The translations under genes and the position numbers were made by a program. A stretch of 64,000 nucleotides of DNA from assembly GCF_000657795.2 (NCBI RefSeq), contig NZ_JHEP02000002.1, positions 372,001 to 436,000 on the forward strand, written 5' to 3'. The notes beneath the pieces are model-generated. The model made no database searches, had not been told where the DNA came from, and worked only from the letters and a program-made list of their open reading frames with translations. The stretch is from Bordetella pseudohinzii. Its GTDB lineage: Bacteria > Pseudomonadota > Gammaproteobacteria > Burkholderiales > Burkholderiaceae_B. Shown one piece after another: positions 29,587 to 37,721 of this stretch. Numbering within the stretch: the stretch's first letter is position 1; each line of letters starts with the position of its first letter.

Positions 29587-30636
29587 TCAGGCTTGAGCGG
29601 CCTTGGCGAGGTCGGCCTCCGAAGTGAAGGCATCGGCGTAGAACTCCTCGGCCGGCAGGCCGCATTGCTGGCTGAACTCGCGCCGCGCGGCATCGACCAT
29701 GGGCGGCGCGCCACAGGCATAGACCTGGTAGCCCGACATATCGGGCAGGTCCTGCATGACGGCCTCGTGGACAAAACCCGTGCGGCCCGTCCAGCCGTCT
29801 TCTTCCAGGGCATCGGAAACCACCGGGATGAAACGGAAGTCGGGCAAGGTGTCGGCCCAGGATTGCGCCAGCTCGCTCATATAGAGGTCGCGCGGCCGGC
29901 GCCCGCCCCAATACAGAGACACCGGGCGGCGTATCTCCTTGTGCGCCATATGCTCGACGATGGCCTTGACCGGGGCAAAACCGGTGCCGCTGGCCAGCAG
30001 GATAATCGGTTTGCCGGAATCTTCGCGCAGGAAGAAGGAACCGAAAGGCCCCTCCAGGCGAAGAATTTCGCGTTCTTTCATTTGCGTGGCGCCGGCGCCG
30101 AAAACGTGGTCCGTGAACACGCCGCCGGGCATGTGGCGGATGTGCAGCTCCAACGGGCTGCCCTTGTGGGGCGCGCCCGCCATCGAGTAGCTGCGCCGCT
30201 TGCCGTCCTTCAGGATGAGTTCGATATATTGGCCGGCGTAATAGCGGAACTGCTCCGAGGCGGGCAGTTGCAGCTTGATTTCCATTACGTCCGGCGCCAG
30301 CGGCGTGAGCGTCTGCACGCGCGAGGGCATCTTGCGGATCTGGATGTCGCTGGCCAGGCGCACCTCGGTCGACTCGATCACCAGATCGCTTTGCGGCCGG
30401 GCCTGGCAGAACAGCGTATAACCCTCGGCCAATTGTTCGGGCGAAAGGATTTGCGCGGGCGTATTGCCCGCGTCGACCTCGCCGGCCACCACCTTGCCCT
30501 TGCAGGTCGAGCATGCGCCGGTACGGCAGCTATAGGGCAGCACAATGCCGGCGGCCAGTGCCGCGTCGAGCACCGTCTGGCCGGGCTCCACCTGGAATTG
30601 ATGCTGGCTGGGTTGGATGGTGACCTGAAAGCTCAT
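29587..30636 (-). CDS. [2Fe-2S] flavoprotein reductase (AscD-type)
   Basis: A 349-residue electron-transfer flavoprotein with an N-terminal plant-type ferredoxin domain, an FAD domain and an NAD(P)H domain. Cluster cysteines are C37, C42, C45 and C77 (CRTGACSTC ... FCQA). RRSYSMAG is the FAD-binding RxYS motif; ASGTGFAPVKAI and YACGAPPMV form the pyridine-nucleotide site. Such proteins are often annotated as CDP-6-deoxy-delta-3,4-glucoseen reductase, but no ascarylose or dideoxysugar genes are present, so that name is not supported. An oxygenase or other redox partner elsewhere is more likely. It follows panD by 53 bases. Confidence 0.88.
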   Translation of the reverse strand: MSFQVTIQPSQHQFQVEPGQTVLDAALAAGIVLPYSCRTGACSTCKGKVVAGEVDAGNTPAQILSPEQLAEGYTLFCQARPQSDLVIESTEVRLASDIQIRKMPSRVQTLTPLAPDVMEIKLQLPASEQFRYYAGQYIELILKDGKRRSYSMAGAPHKGSPLELHIRHMPGGVFTDHVFGAGATQMKEREILRLEGPFGSFFLREDSGKPIILLASGTGFAPVKAIVEHMAHKEIRRPVSLYWGGRRPRDLYMSELAQSWADTLPDFRFIPVVSDALEEDGWTGRTGFVHEAVMQDLPDMSGYQVYACGAPPMVDAARREFSQQCGLPAEEFYADAFTSEADLAKAAQA

Positions 30637-30689
30637 AGGGAATGCGAATCGAGTGTGGGTAAAACGGGCGCCCCCCGGGCGCCCGCGAT

Positions 30690-31058
30690 TCAGTCGGGAA
30701 ACTTGCGGATTTCCTTGACGCGGTTGGTCTCGTCGACGAGGACCACCTTGGGCTTGTGCCGGGCCGAGTCTTCTTCCGACATCGGGCCATAGGTGCAGAT
30801 GATCATCAGGTCGCCCACCTGGGCGCGGCGCGCCGCGGCCCCGTTGAGCGAAATGGCGCCGCTGCCGCGGGCCGCCTTGATGATATAGGTGTCGAAGCGC
30901 TCGCCATTGGTGACGTTGTAGAGCTCGATGCGCTCGAACTCTCGCATGCCGGCTGCGTCCAGCAGGTCTTCGTCGATGCCGCAAGAGCCTTCGTAGTGGA
31001 GGTCGGCTTCGGTGACCGTGACGCGGTGCAGCTTTGCACGCAGCATGATGCGTTGCAT
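30690..31058 (-). CDS. panD: Aspartate 1-decarboxylase precursor
   Basis: A 122-residue PanD, which decarboxylates aspartate to beta-alanine for pantothenate and CoA synthesis. The self-cleavage site that generates the pyruvoyl group is G24-S25 in HYEGSCGID. Conserved [13 protein letters not shown] and [18 protein letters not shown] segments are present, and length is standard. AGGAA lies before the ATG. It is divergent from the gdx gene and shares its 212-base upstream region; the reductase gene follows on the same strand. Confidence 0.97.
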   Translation of the reverse strand: MQRIMLRAKLHRVTVTEADLHYEGSCGIDEDLLDAAGMREFERIELYNVTNGERFDTYIIKAARGSGAISLNGAAARRAQVGDLMIICTYGPMSEEDSARHKPKVVLVDETNRVKEIRKFPD

Positions 31059-31141
31059 AAAAAAATTCCTGGGTATGCGGGCCGGACCGCGAATGTTGCC
31101 GTGCCGCCCGAAGGGACGACCGCGGCCAGGAAAATTCCGGC

Positions 31142-31171
31142 TTGGCTCCTGGCCGACCGCTATTTTATAAT
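31142..31171 (+). promoter_or_regulatory. Probable sigma-70 promoter of gdx
   Basis: TTGGCT (31142-31147) and a perfect TATAAT (31166-31171) are separated by 18 bases. The predicted start of transcription, about 31178, coincides with the first stem of the riboswitch-like element. Confidence 0.72.
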
Positions 31172-31177
31172 TTTTGA

Positions 31178-31227
31178 GCCCCGGGACGACCCGGGGTCCA
31201 CCGCGACATCCGGGGACGGCCCCCTGG
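31178..31227 (+). promoter_or_regulatory. Guanidine-II (mini-ykkC) riboswitch candidate
   Basis: Two short GC-rich hairpins in tandem, each closed by an ACGR tetraloop, the defining architecture of guanidine-II/mini-ykkC RNAs. Hairpin 1 (31179-31196) is a perfect seven-pair CCCCGGG/CCCGGGG stem with loop ACGA (31186-31189). Hairpin 2 (31210-31227) has a GGGG/CCCC stem with loop ACGG (31216-31219) and outer CC/GG pairs. The element lies between a strong promoter and the ribosome site of a gdx/sugE gene, the classical target. Free guanidine would pair the two loops and raise expression, by family knowledge. No intrinsic terminator is seen, so translational control is more likely. Confidence 0.88.
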
Positions 31228-31270
31228 CCTGGCCGCCTTGCCTGCCAGCCAAGCAACAGGGAGCATCACC

Positions 31271-31588
31271 ATGACCTGGATCATCCTCGTCCTCGCCGGC
31301 CTCTTTGAAGTCGTTTGGGCGGTCGGTCTCAAATACACCCACGGTTTCACGCGCCTATGGCCCTCCGTCATCACGGTGGCGGGCATGATCGTGAGCTTCT
31401 GGCTGCTGGCCACCGCCATGAAAAGCCTGCCGCTGGGCACCGCTTACGCCGTCTGGGTCGGCATCGGCACCATCGGCGCCTTCGTGGCCGGCATCGTGCT
31501 GTTTGGCGAAGCCCTGAGCGGCCTGCGCGTGGTCAGCGTGCTGCTTATCGTCGCGGGCCTGATCGGCCTGAAGCTGGCCAGCGGCTGA
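31271..31588 (+). CDS. gdx: Guanidinium exporter Gdx (SugE), SMR family
   Basis: A 105-residue small multidrug resistance-type protein with four membrane helices, which as an antiparallel dimer exchanges guanidinium for protons. The central glutamate is E13 ([19 protein letters not shown]), and Gdx-subtype residues W16, S42, Y59 and W62 ([11 protein letters not shown]) are all present, which separates it from EmrE-type pumps. AGGGAG lies 7 bases before the ATG. It is transcribed from its own promoter and preceded by a guanidine-II riboswitch candidate. Confidence 0.95.
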   Translation: MTWIILVLAGLFEVVWAVGLKYTHGFTRLWPSVITVAGMIVSFWLLATAMKSLPLGTAYAVWVGIGTIGAFVAGIVLFGEALSGLRVVSVLLIVAGLIGLKLASG

Positions 31589-31592
31589 GGCC

Positions 31593-32468
31593 TCAAAAAT
31601 CCAGTTCGACCTCGGCGCTGTCGCCCACGCGCAGCGTCGCCCCGCCCCGCGTGTCCACGATGCCGTTCTGGCCGAAGACGACGCCGATCTCCAGCTGGCG
31701 GTAAGCCGCCAGCGTCAGGCCCGGCTCCTGCCGGGGCACGGCGGTCGACTGGTCGACGTCCGGGACGCTGCAGCGGGTGCAGGGCTTGACCAGGGCCACG
31801 CGCATATGGCCGAAATCCACAGTGACGGTCGCGTCTTCTTCGAAGGCGGCCCAATCCTCGCCTTCGAGCACGATGTTCGGACGGAAACGATCCATGGGCA
31901 CGGGCTCGACGCCCTTGGCGGCCAGGCGCTGGTTCAGGTCGTCCAGCGACGCCTGGTTGGCCACCAATAGCGGGAAGCCGTCGGCAAAGCCAAAGAAATG
32001 GTCGCCATCGAAAGCGTCCGCCGCCTCGGGATGGCGCTCGCGCCAGCGCGAGACCCACTCTTCGCGCGCCGGACGCCGGGCCTCGCGGTCCACCTTCATG
32101 AGCCGGCAAGGCTCGCCCAGGAAGCGGCTCAGCCAATCGGCGAGCGCGGCGCTTTCGGCGCGGGCCGGCACCATATCGCGCCAGACCTCCACGGTTTCCA
32201 GCGTTTCGGCCAACTGGCTGCCATCCAACGGCACCTCGATATCGTCCATGTCGGGCGCGCTCAGATGCAGGGCGGAGTCGGTCAGCGCCGTATGGATAAG
32301 CGCCATGCGCGGCCATTGGCGTTGCGTCATGAACTGACCCGCCGCGGTCACGATCATCCAGCGGCGGTCATGGGCCAGGCCGGCGCGATCCACCCGGCTG
32401 TGGGCAAGGTCGATGCCATGGCATGACTTGATGGGATAGATATGCAGGCTGCGAACAGTAAGCGACAT
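31593..32468 (-). CDS. MOSC-domain (YcbX/mARC-like) protein
   Basis: A 291-residue protein with an N-terminal MOSC-N beta-barrel (LHIYPIKSCHGIDLAHSRVDRAGLAHDRRWMIV) and a C-terminal MOSC domain containing VKPCTRCSVPDVD (C230, C233), the molybdenum-cofactor cysteine region of YcbX and mARC reductases that reduce N-hydroxylated compounds. Unlike E. coli YcbX it has no C-terminal ferredoxin domain. It converges on gdx with only 4 bases between stops. ATG at 32468 begins the conserved MSLTVRSLHIYPIKS. Confidence 0.92.
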   Translation of the reverse strand: MSLTVRSLHIYPIKSCHGIDLAHSRVDRAGLAHDRRWMIVTAAGQFMTQRQWPRMALIHTALTDSALHLSAPDMDDIEVPLDGSQLAETLETVEVWRDMVPARAESAALADWLSRFLGEPCRLMKVDREARRPAREEWVSRWRERHPEAADAFDGDHFFGFADGFPLLVANQASLDDLNQRLAAKGVEPVPMDRFRPNIVLEGEDWAAFEEDATVTVDFGHMRVALVKPCTRCSVPDVDQSTAVPRQEPGLTLAAYRQLEIGVVFGQNGIVDTRGGATLRVGDSAEVELDF

Positions 32469-32565
32469 GATGGCTGACGGACCGGCGAATTGACCGGGCA
32501 AGCATACCAGAGGGTCATGGAGCCAGAGCGGCCTGATTCATGGTACCAGCGCACACGTTGCGACG

Positions 32566-32595
32566 AAAAAAAGCCCCGGCGCGGCGCGCCGGGGC
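32566..32595 (-). terminator. Intrinsic terminator after ectD
   Basis: On the minus strand a perfect ten-pair stem (GCCCCGGCGC/GCGCCGGGGC, three-base loop, 32573-32595) is followed by seven T. It lies 37 bases after the ectD stop and closes the ect operon. Confidence 0.93.
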
Positions 32596-32632
32596 AATGT
32601 CACCGCGGGCCCTCACACCCACGGCGCCTAGC

Positions 32633-33559
32633 TCATCGCTCGACCAGCTTGAGCGCGTCCAGCGGCGTGACGGCCTTGAAGGCCTTGCGCGTGGCGATAT
32701 GCTCGGGCCGGGGATCCAGCCCGTACTTGGGCGGATTGAGCGTGTTCTCCATGCTGTTGTAGACCATGAAGACATTGGATCTCGGCCACGGCGAGATATT
32801 GCTGTTCGAGCCGTGCATGGTGTTGCAGTCGAAGAACACCACCGATCCGGCCGGCGCCATCATGGTGCGTATGCCGCCCTGCTCGGCCAGCAATTGCAGG
32901 CTCACCGGGTCGGGCACGCCATATTCCTGCTTTTTGAGCGAGTGCTTGTAGTGCTCGCGCGGGGTCTCGCCCACGCAGGAAATGAACTGTCGGTGCGAAC
33001 CGGGCACCAGCATCAGGGGGCCATTGGTTTCGTTGTTGTCCGACAGCAGCACCGAGCAGCTCAGGGCGCGCATGGCGGGCATGCCGTCCTCGACGTGCCA
33101 GGTCTCGAAGTCGGAGTGCCAATAGAACTCCTTGCCCTTGAAGCCCGGCTTCATATTGGCGCGCGACTGATGGATATAGACCTCGGAACCCAGGATCTGG
33201 CGCGCCACATTGGCCACGCGAGGGTCGCGCGACAGGCGGGCCAGGATGGGACTGAGCACATGCACCATGAAGATGGAGCGCACGGCATTGCTGCCCGGCT
33301 CGGTGATGGCCTCTTCGCGCCGCACGATGGCGGGGTCGCGCGTCATGCGTTCGACCTCGGCCAGCAGCGCGGCCACTTCTTCGGCCGAGAAGAGGTTCTC
33401 CATCAGGAGAAAGCCGTCGTTCTCGTATGACTGCAGTTGCTCGGATGTCAGCGCGTCGGCATAGCTGCCCCCGCCATAGACCACCGGATCCTGACGCGCG
33501 ATGATGGCTGCGGCGCGGTCTGTCCGCGACGCATACGGGTCCTGCGCAGTGGAAATCAT
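32633..33559 (-). CDS. ectD: Ectoine hydroxylase
   Basis: A 308-residue non-heme Fe(II)/2-oxoglutarate dioxygenase of the PhyH family that turns ectoine into 5-hydroxyectoine. The EctD signature FYWHSDFETWHVEDGMP spans 145-161; the iron ligands are H148, D150 and H249 (TMHGSN). The N-terminal PYASR and VYGGG segments are also typical. It is the last gene of the ect operon, 17 bases after ectC, and ends before a strong terminator. Its presence indicates hydroxyectoine production for osmotic and heat stress. Confidence 0.97.
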   Translation of the reverse strand: MISTAQDPYASRTDRAAAIIARQDPVVYGGGSYADALTSEQLQSYENDGFLLMENLFSAEEVAALLAEVERMTRDPAIVRREEAITEPGSNAVRSIFMVHVLSPILARLSRDPRVANVARQILGSEVYIHQSRANMKPGFKGKEFYWHSDFETWHVEDGMPAMRALSCSVLLSDNNETNGPLMLVPGSHRQFISCVGETPREHYKHSLKKQEYGVPDPVSLQLLAEQGGIRTMMAPAGSVVFFDCNTMHGSNSNISPWPRSNVFMVYNSMENTLNPPKYGLDPRPEHIATRKAFKAVTPLDALKLVER

Positions 33560-33576
33560 CGTCAGCCTCCTATCGT

Positions 33577-33975
33577 TCAGGCCGCCTCGGCCTCGGGCAA
33601 GGCATAGACGCCGTCGGCGTCATGCACTTCCTGGCCGGTCAGCGGCGGGTTGAACACGCAGATCACGCGCAGCGGCTCCTTGCCGCCGCACAGCCAGTGT
33701 TCGTCGTGCTCGTTCAGGGCGTAGACCACGCCCGGTCCCAGTTCGTAGCGCTTGCCGTCGGCGATCGTCTCGATAGAGCCATCGCCCTCGATGCACCACA
33801 CCGCTTCAAGATGGTTCTTGTAGTGGATATGGGTGCGGGTTCCCGGGAAAATGGTGGTCTCGTGGAACGAGAAACCCATGTTGTCCTTCTTGAGCAGCAC
33901 GCGGCGGCTCATCCAGGTATCGGTGCGCACTTCGTCGGGGGTTCCGATCACATCTTTGACGTTGCGGACGATCAT
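33577..33975 (-). CDS. ectC: Ectoine synthase
   Basis: A 132-residue cupin enzyme that cyclises N-gamma-acetyl-diaminobutyrate to ectoine. The N terminus MIVRNVKDVIGT and the cupin strands ETTIFPGTRTHIHYKNHLEAVWCIEG and HDEHWLCGG carry the conserved metal and substrate residues of EctC. Length is standard. The start overlaps the ectB stop by one base (TAATG), so translation is coupled. Confidence 0.98.
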   Translation of the reverse strand: MIVRNVKDVIGTPDEVRTDTWMSRRVLLKKDNMGFSFHETTIFPGTRTHIHYKNHLEAVWCIEGDGSIETIADGKRYELGPGVVYALNEHDEHWLCGGKEPLRVICVFNPPLTGQEVHDADGVYALPEAEAA

Positions 33976-35279
33976 TAGCGTTTACCTCCAAAATTGAGAA
34001 CACGGGCCGAGGACTGCTTCTGGCCCAGGGCTTCGGCGACGCTGGCCTCGATCACATCCAGGCCGCGGGCGAGAAGCTCATCCTCGATGGTCAGGGCGGG
34101 CAGCAGCTTGAGCACTTCGTCATGCGCGCCCGAGGTCTCGATCACCACGCCGCGCTCGAAGGCCTTGCGGGCGATCTCGTTGGCCAGTTCCGGGGTGGTG
34201 GTGGCCACCAGCCCCTGGATCAGGCCGCGGCCGCGCACGGCCAGGCCGGCGTTGGGATAGCTGTGCGCCAGGTTCTCGAGCCAGTCGCGCACGACGCGCT
34301 CCTTGCGCTGCACCTCGTTGGAGAAGGCATCGCTGGCCCAGTAGGTATCCAGCGCCTCGGCGGCCGTCACGAAAGCGAGGTTGTTGCCGCGGAAGGTGCC
34401 GCTATGCGCGCCCGGCTTCCAGATGTCGAGCTCGGGCTTCATCAGCACCAGCGACATGGGCAGCCCGAAGCCGGAAAGCGACTTGGACAGGGTGATGATG
34501 TCGGGGCGGATACCGGCCGACTCAAAGCTGAAGAAGCTGCCGGTGCGGCCGCAACCCACCTGGATGTCATCGACGATGAGCAGCATGTCATGCCGGCGGC
34601 ACAGCTTTTCCAGCTCCTTGAGCCAGCGCAGCGTGGCGACATTGACACCACCCTCGCCCTGCACCGTCTCGACAATCACGCCGGCGGGTTTGTCCAGGCC
34701 GCTGCTGGGGTCTTCCAGCATGCGCTCCAGATAAGCGATGGTGTCGACGTCGGGCCCGAAATACCCGTCATAGGGCATGAACGTGGTATTGGCCAATGCA
34801 TAGCCGGCGGCGTCGCGGAATTTCACGTTGGCGGTGGCCGACAGCGAACCGCCGCTGACGCCATGAAAACCGTGGGTGAAGGAAATGATGTTGGGGCGAC
34901 CCTTGACCTGGCGCGCGATCTTCAGCGCCGCTTCCACCGCGTTGGTGCCGGTGGGGCCGGTGAACTGCAGGGTGTACTTCCAGTTGCGCGGCTTGAGCAG
35001 CACACGCTCGAAAGTCTCGAGAAAGCGCTTTTTCGCGCTGGTGGCCATGTCCAGGCCGTGCACCACGCCGTCGGCGGCCAGGTACTCCAGCAGTTTTTCC
35101 TTGAAGACGGGATTGTTGTGGCCGTAGTTGAGCGTGCCTGCGCCACTGAAGAAGTCGATGTACTCACGGCCTTCTTCATCTATCAGCAAAGACCCGCGAG
35201 CCTGGCTGAATATCACCGGAAAGGACCGGATGTAGCCGCGCACTTCGGACTCCATCCGGTCAAAAATCTTCAAATCCAT
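33975..35279 (-). CDS. ectB: L-2,4-diaminobutyrate transaminase
   Basis: A 434-residue class III PLP aminotransferase making L-2,4-diaminobutyrate from aspartate semialdehyde and glutamate. It begins with the EctB-typical MDLKIFDRMESEVRGYIRSFP. The PLP lysine is K266 (TLSKSLSGFGLP), and the aspartate of IVDDIQVGCGRTG contacts the cofactor. AGGGAGGAT lies before the ATG. A 117-base gap with a small hairpin separates it from ectA; ectC follows with one-base overlap. Confidence 0.97.
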   Translation of the reverse strand: MDLKIFDRMESEVRGYIRSFPVIFSQARGSLLIDEEGREYIDFFSGAGTLNYGHNNPVFKEKLLEYLAADGVVHGLDMATSAKKRFLETFERVLLKPRNWKYTLQFTGPTGTNAVEAALKIARQVKGRPNIISFTHGFHGVSGGSLSATANVKFRDAAGYALANTTFMPYDGYFGPDVDTIAYLERMLEDPSSGLDKPAGVIVETVQGEGGVNVATLRWLKELEKLCRRHDMLLIVDDIQVGCGRTGSFFSFESAGIRPDIITLSKSLSGFGLPMSLVLMKPELDIWKPGAHSGTFRGNNLAFVTAAEALDTYWASDAFSNEVQRKERVVRDWLENLAHSYPNAGLAVRGRGLIQGLVATTTPELANEIARKAFERGVVIETSGAHDEVLKLLPALTIEDELLARGLDVIEASVAEALGQKQSSARVLNFGGKR

Positions 35280-35396
35280 GTGATCCTCCCTATCTGTAGT
35301 TGAGGGACGACAAGTCCCAGGCCGCCCCCTTGCGGGACCGGCTGGACAAGCATCCAGAGGTGTTGCAGGACCGCGCGGCCCCTGCCCCGCTAAGGC

Positions 35397-35969
35397 TTAG
35401 TGGGGCACCGGCGCAAACGGCCCTATCTTCAACAACATCTCGTCGTCATGGTCCGCACCGCCAAACACCTGCCGGTCGAAATACGGCTGTTCGGAGATGT
35501 GGGCGCCCAATTCGGCGGCCAAGCCGGCGAAGGTACGGCGCGAGGCCTGGTTGTCAGGCCCCACGGTGGTTTCGAGATGGCGAACCTGACTGAGCGCGTC
35601 GCGTCGCAGCAGCGCGTTCAGCATGGCGCGGGCCAGTTTCTGGCCACGCGCGCTTTCATGCACCGCGACCTGCCAGACGAACAAGACGTCAGGCCGGGTC
35701 GGCGGCTGATATGCGGAGATAAACCCATCGATGCGCCCGCCGGCGCTCTCGGCCACCACGCAGGTGGCGCTGTGATGCTCGCACAGGAGCAGATAGGCAT
35801 AGAGCGAATTGAGGTCCAGCGGCGGGCAGTCTGCGATCAGCCGGTGGATGGCAGGGCCATCGGCCAGGCGCGGGGCCCGCATCTGATGGCTCTGTGCTTG
35901 AGGGGCCGCGCCGGGCGCGGCCGTGTGAGGGGAAAACGTAGCGAGTGTCTGTGTTTCGATATTTCTCAT
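35397..35969 (-). CDS. ectA: L-2,4-diaminobutyrate acetyltransferase
   Basis: A 190-residue GNAT acetyltransferase acting between EctB and EctC. The CoA-binding region [21 protein letters not shown] and the EctA-typical [16 protein letters not shown] and [14 protein letters not shown] segments are clear. The first 30 residues are a low-complexity extension before RAPRLADG. The start overlaps the ectR stop by 4 bases, tying synthesis to the regulator gene. Confidence 0.96.
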   Translation of the reverse strand: MRNIETQTLATFSPHTAAPGAAPQAQSHQMRAPRLADGPAIHRLIADCPPLDLNSLYAYLLLCEHHSATCVVAESAGGRIDGFISAYQPPTRPDVLFVWQVAVHESARGQKLARAMLNALLRRDALSQVRHLETTVGPDNQASRRTFAGLAAELGAHISEQPYFDRQVFGGADHDDEMLLKIGPFAPVPH

Positions 35970-36511
35970 ACAACCAACCCCGATTCAGGCGGCGCGCCGC
36001 CCGTCGGGACCTCCAGAATGGGTGAGGCAGGGTCACCATGGGCGTCGGCCACATGTCCCTCCTCTTCCATCAGGGCCACGATGCGCTCCAGCGAGAGCGT
36101 GATCGTGGCCTGCTCCAGTTCGGGCAGCGCATTGAGCGCGTCCGCCAGATGCTTCTGCAAGGGCGAAGGCGCCTGGGACGCCAGCGTGCGGCCGGCGTCG
36201 GTGGCGGTGACAAACACGATGCGGCGGTCCTCGCGGCCGCGCTCGCGGCGGACCAGCCCCTTGTCTTCCAGGCGGTCGAGGATGCCGACCACCGTGCTCG
36301 GGCTGACATGGATTTCGCGGCTGATCGCGGTGGCCGTCATCGGGCCGTTGCGGATAACCGTGCGCAGGCACATCAGCTGCGGCGCAGTGATGTGGCTGAC
36401 CGCGGCGAGCTGACGCGAATGCAGGGCGATCGAGCGCGTGATGCGGCGCAGGGCGCGCAGGATGCGCAGGTCGTACTGCTGTGAGGGTTCCGTCGTGCTG
36501 ACGCTGTTCAT
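35966..36511 (-). CDS. ectR: MarR-family regulator of ectoine genes (EctR)
   Basis: A 181-residue MarR-family winged-helix repressor. The core includes [65 protein letters not shown]. It is the first gene of ectR-ectABCD with a 4-base overlap into ectA, the arrangement described for EctR1 in halotolerant proteobacteria, so autoregulation of the operon is likely. An inverted-repeat-like AT-rich segment lies between the -10 and its ATG. No strong ribosome site is seen. Confidence 0.9.
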   Translation of the reverse strand: MNSVSTTEPSQQYDLRILRALRRITRSIALHSRQLAAVSHITAPQLMCLRTVIRNGPMTATAISREIHVSPSTVVGILDRLEDKGLVRRERGREDRRIVFVTATDAGRTLASQAPSPLQKHLADALNALPELEQATITLSLERIVALMEEEGHVADAHGDPASPILEVPTGGAPPESGLVV

Positions 36512-36520
36512 GTCTGTGGT

Positions 36521-36544
36521 TCGAAAATTAATTTCTATACGAAT
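36521..36544 (-). promoter_or_regulatory. Candidate EctR operator
   Basis: A 24-base AT-rich segment bounded by TTCG and CGAA with an inner GAAA/TTTC dyad overlaps the start of transcription, just downstream of the ect -10 hexamer. Such placement would let a MarR-type repressor block initiation. The symmetry is imperfect, so this is tentative. Confidence 0.4.
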
Positions 36545-36571
36545 GATATGGACCGATGCGATTCAAGTCAA
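36543..36571 (-). promoter_or_regulatory. Probable promoter of ect operon
   Basis: On the minus strand TTGACT (36566-36571) and TATCAT (36543-36548) are separated by 17 bases, placing transcription start about 25 bases before the ectR ATG. Sigma-70-like. No other hexamer pair in this intergenic region scores as well by eye. Confidence 0.7.
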
Positions 36572-36708
36572 ACCAAAATTCCCTGCACGATGTAATTAAA
36601 TGAACACCGATTTGATGAAGATGACAAAAAATGCCGTTTTCTCAGGGGCTTGCCCGGGCAATCGTAACAAATGGGGACGTGTTTATTAGCGCTTTCCCCA
36701 GGTCTGAT

Positions 36709-36722
36709 AAAACATATGTTTT
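36709..36722 (+). promoter_or_regulatory. Palindrome AAAACATATGTTTT upstream of rpiR-type gene
   Basis: A perfect 14-base palindrome 46 bases before the RpiR-family start, in an AT-rich stretch unlike the surrounding DNA. It is a candidate operator for the adjacent regulator, which controls its own or the downstream aminotransferase/transport genes. Inference from position and symmetry only. Confidence 0.45.
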
Positions 36723-36767
36723 TTCTTTGATCGCAGATATATCATCTGTTTTTTTGGAGCGCCTGTC

Positions 36768-37691
36768 TTGATCCCCACCCTGCCCAGCGACCTGATCGAA
36801 GCCTTGCAGGCGCGCATCGAACAACTGCCGCCGGAGCTGCAGCGCGCCGCGCGCTGGGTGGTTGCCCACCCCGCCGAAGTGGGCCTGTGGTCCATGCGGC
36901 GCCAGGCCCAGAACCTGGGCGTGGCGCCCGCCACCATGCTGCGCCTGGCGCGGGCGGCCGGCTATGACAGCTATGAGGCCTTTCGCAAGCCCTTTCAGCA
37001 GGTGCTGGCCGGCCGCGCGCGCGGCGACTTCCATGATCGCGCGGCTGCCCTGCAGGCGGCCGCCTCCCAGGGCGGCCATGCCGTGCTGACCCAATACCAG
37101 ATCGCCGCCATGCAGTCGGTGTGCACCCTCAATCCGACGGACAGCTTCGATGCCACGGCCCGCACATTGCTGGCCGCGCGCCAGGTGGGTTTTCTGGGCA
37201 CGCGCTCGGCCTTCGGCATCGCCTACCAGATGCGCTATGCCTTCCAGCTCGTGCGGCGCAACAGTGTGCTGATCGACGGCCTGGGAGGCACCGCGGCCGA
37301 GGATGCCGACACGCTGCAGGAAGGCGACGCCCTGGTGGTCATTTCCCAGGCCCCCTACCCCGCGGCCTCGGTCCGCCTGGCCCGCCAGGCCGCCGCGCGC
37401 GGCGTGGCGCTGGTGGCCTTGACCGACGACCCGCTTTCGCCGCTGGCCGTGGGCGCGCGCCATGCCCTGTGCTTCAGCCCGCCGGACCGCGCCGACGTCG
37501 AGGCCTCCCACCAGGGGCCGGGCTCCTTTTTCCATACCACCGCCGGCCTGCTAGGCCTGGCCGAACACCTGATCGCGCGCCTGGCCGCCCTGGGCGGGCA
37601 GGCCGTGCTCAGCCGCCTGGCCGAAGTCGAGGCGCGCTTGAGCGAGGACGAGGTCTATTGGACCGCGCCGCGCCGCGCGCCCGCGGCCTGA
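36768..37691 (+). CDS. RpiR/MurR-family transcriptional regulator
   Basis: A 307-residue regulator with an N-terminal RpiR-type helix-turn-helix (about 1-77: LPPELQRAARWVVAHP ... LGVAPATMLRLARAAGYDSYEAFRKPF) and a C-terminal SIS sugar-isomerase-like ligand domain (about 130-275: LGTRSAFGIAYQMRY, DALVVISQAPYPAASVRLARQAAARG). The start is TTG, with GGAG 8 bases upstream; no ATG lies near. It is divergent from the ect operon and 30 bases before the aminotransferase gene. The ligand is probably the substrate of the neighbouring pathway and need not be a sugar phosphate. Confidence 0.92.
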   Translation: MIPTLPSDLIEALQARIEQLPPELQRAARWVVAHPAEVGLWSMRRQAQNLGVAPATMLRLARAAGYDSYEAFRKPFQQVLAGRARGDFHDRAAALQAAASQGGHAVLTQYQIAAMQSVCTLNPTDSFDATARTLLAARQVGFLGTRSAFGIAYQMRYAFQLVRRNSVLIDGLGGTAAEDADTLQEGDALVVISQAPYPAASVRLARQAAARGVALVALTDDPLSPLAVGARHALCFSPPDRADVEASHQGPGSFFHTTAGLLGLAEHLIARLAALGGQAVLSRLAEVEARLSEDEVYWTAPRRAPAA

Positions 37692-37721
37692 ACTCCCTTT
37701 CGCCATTTTGGATATCTCACC

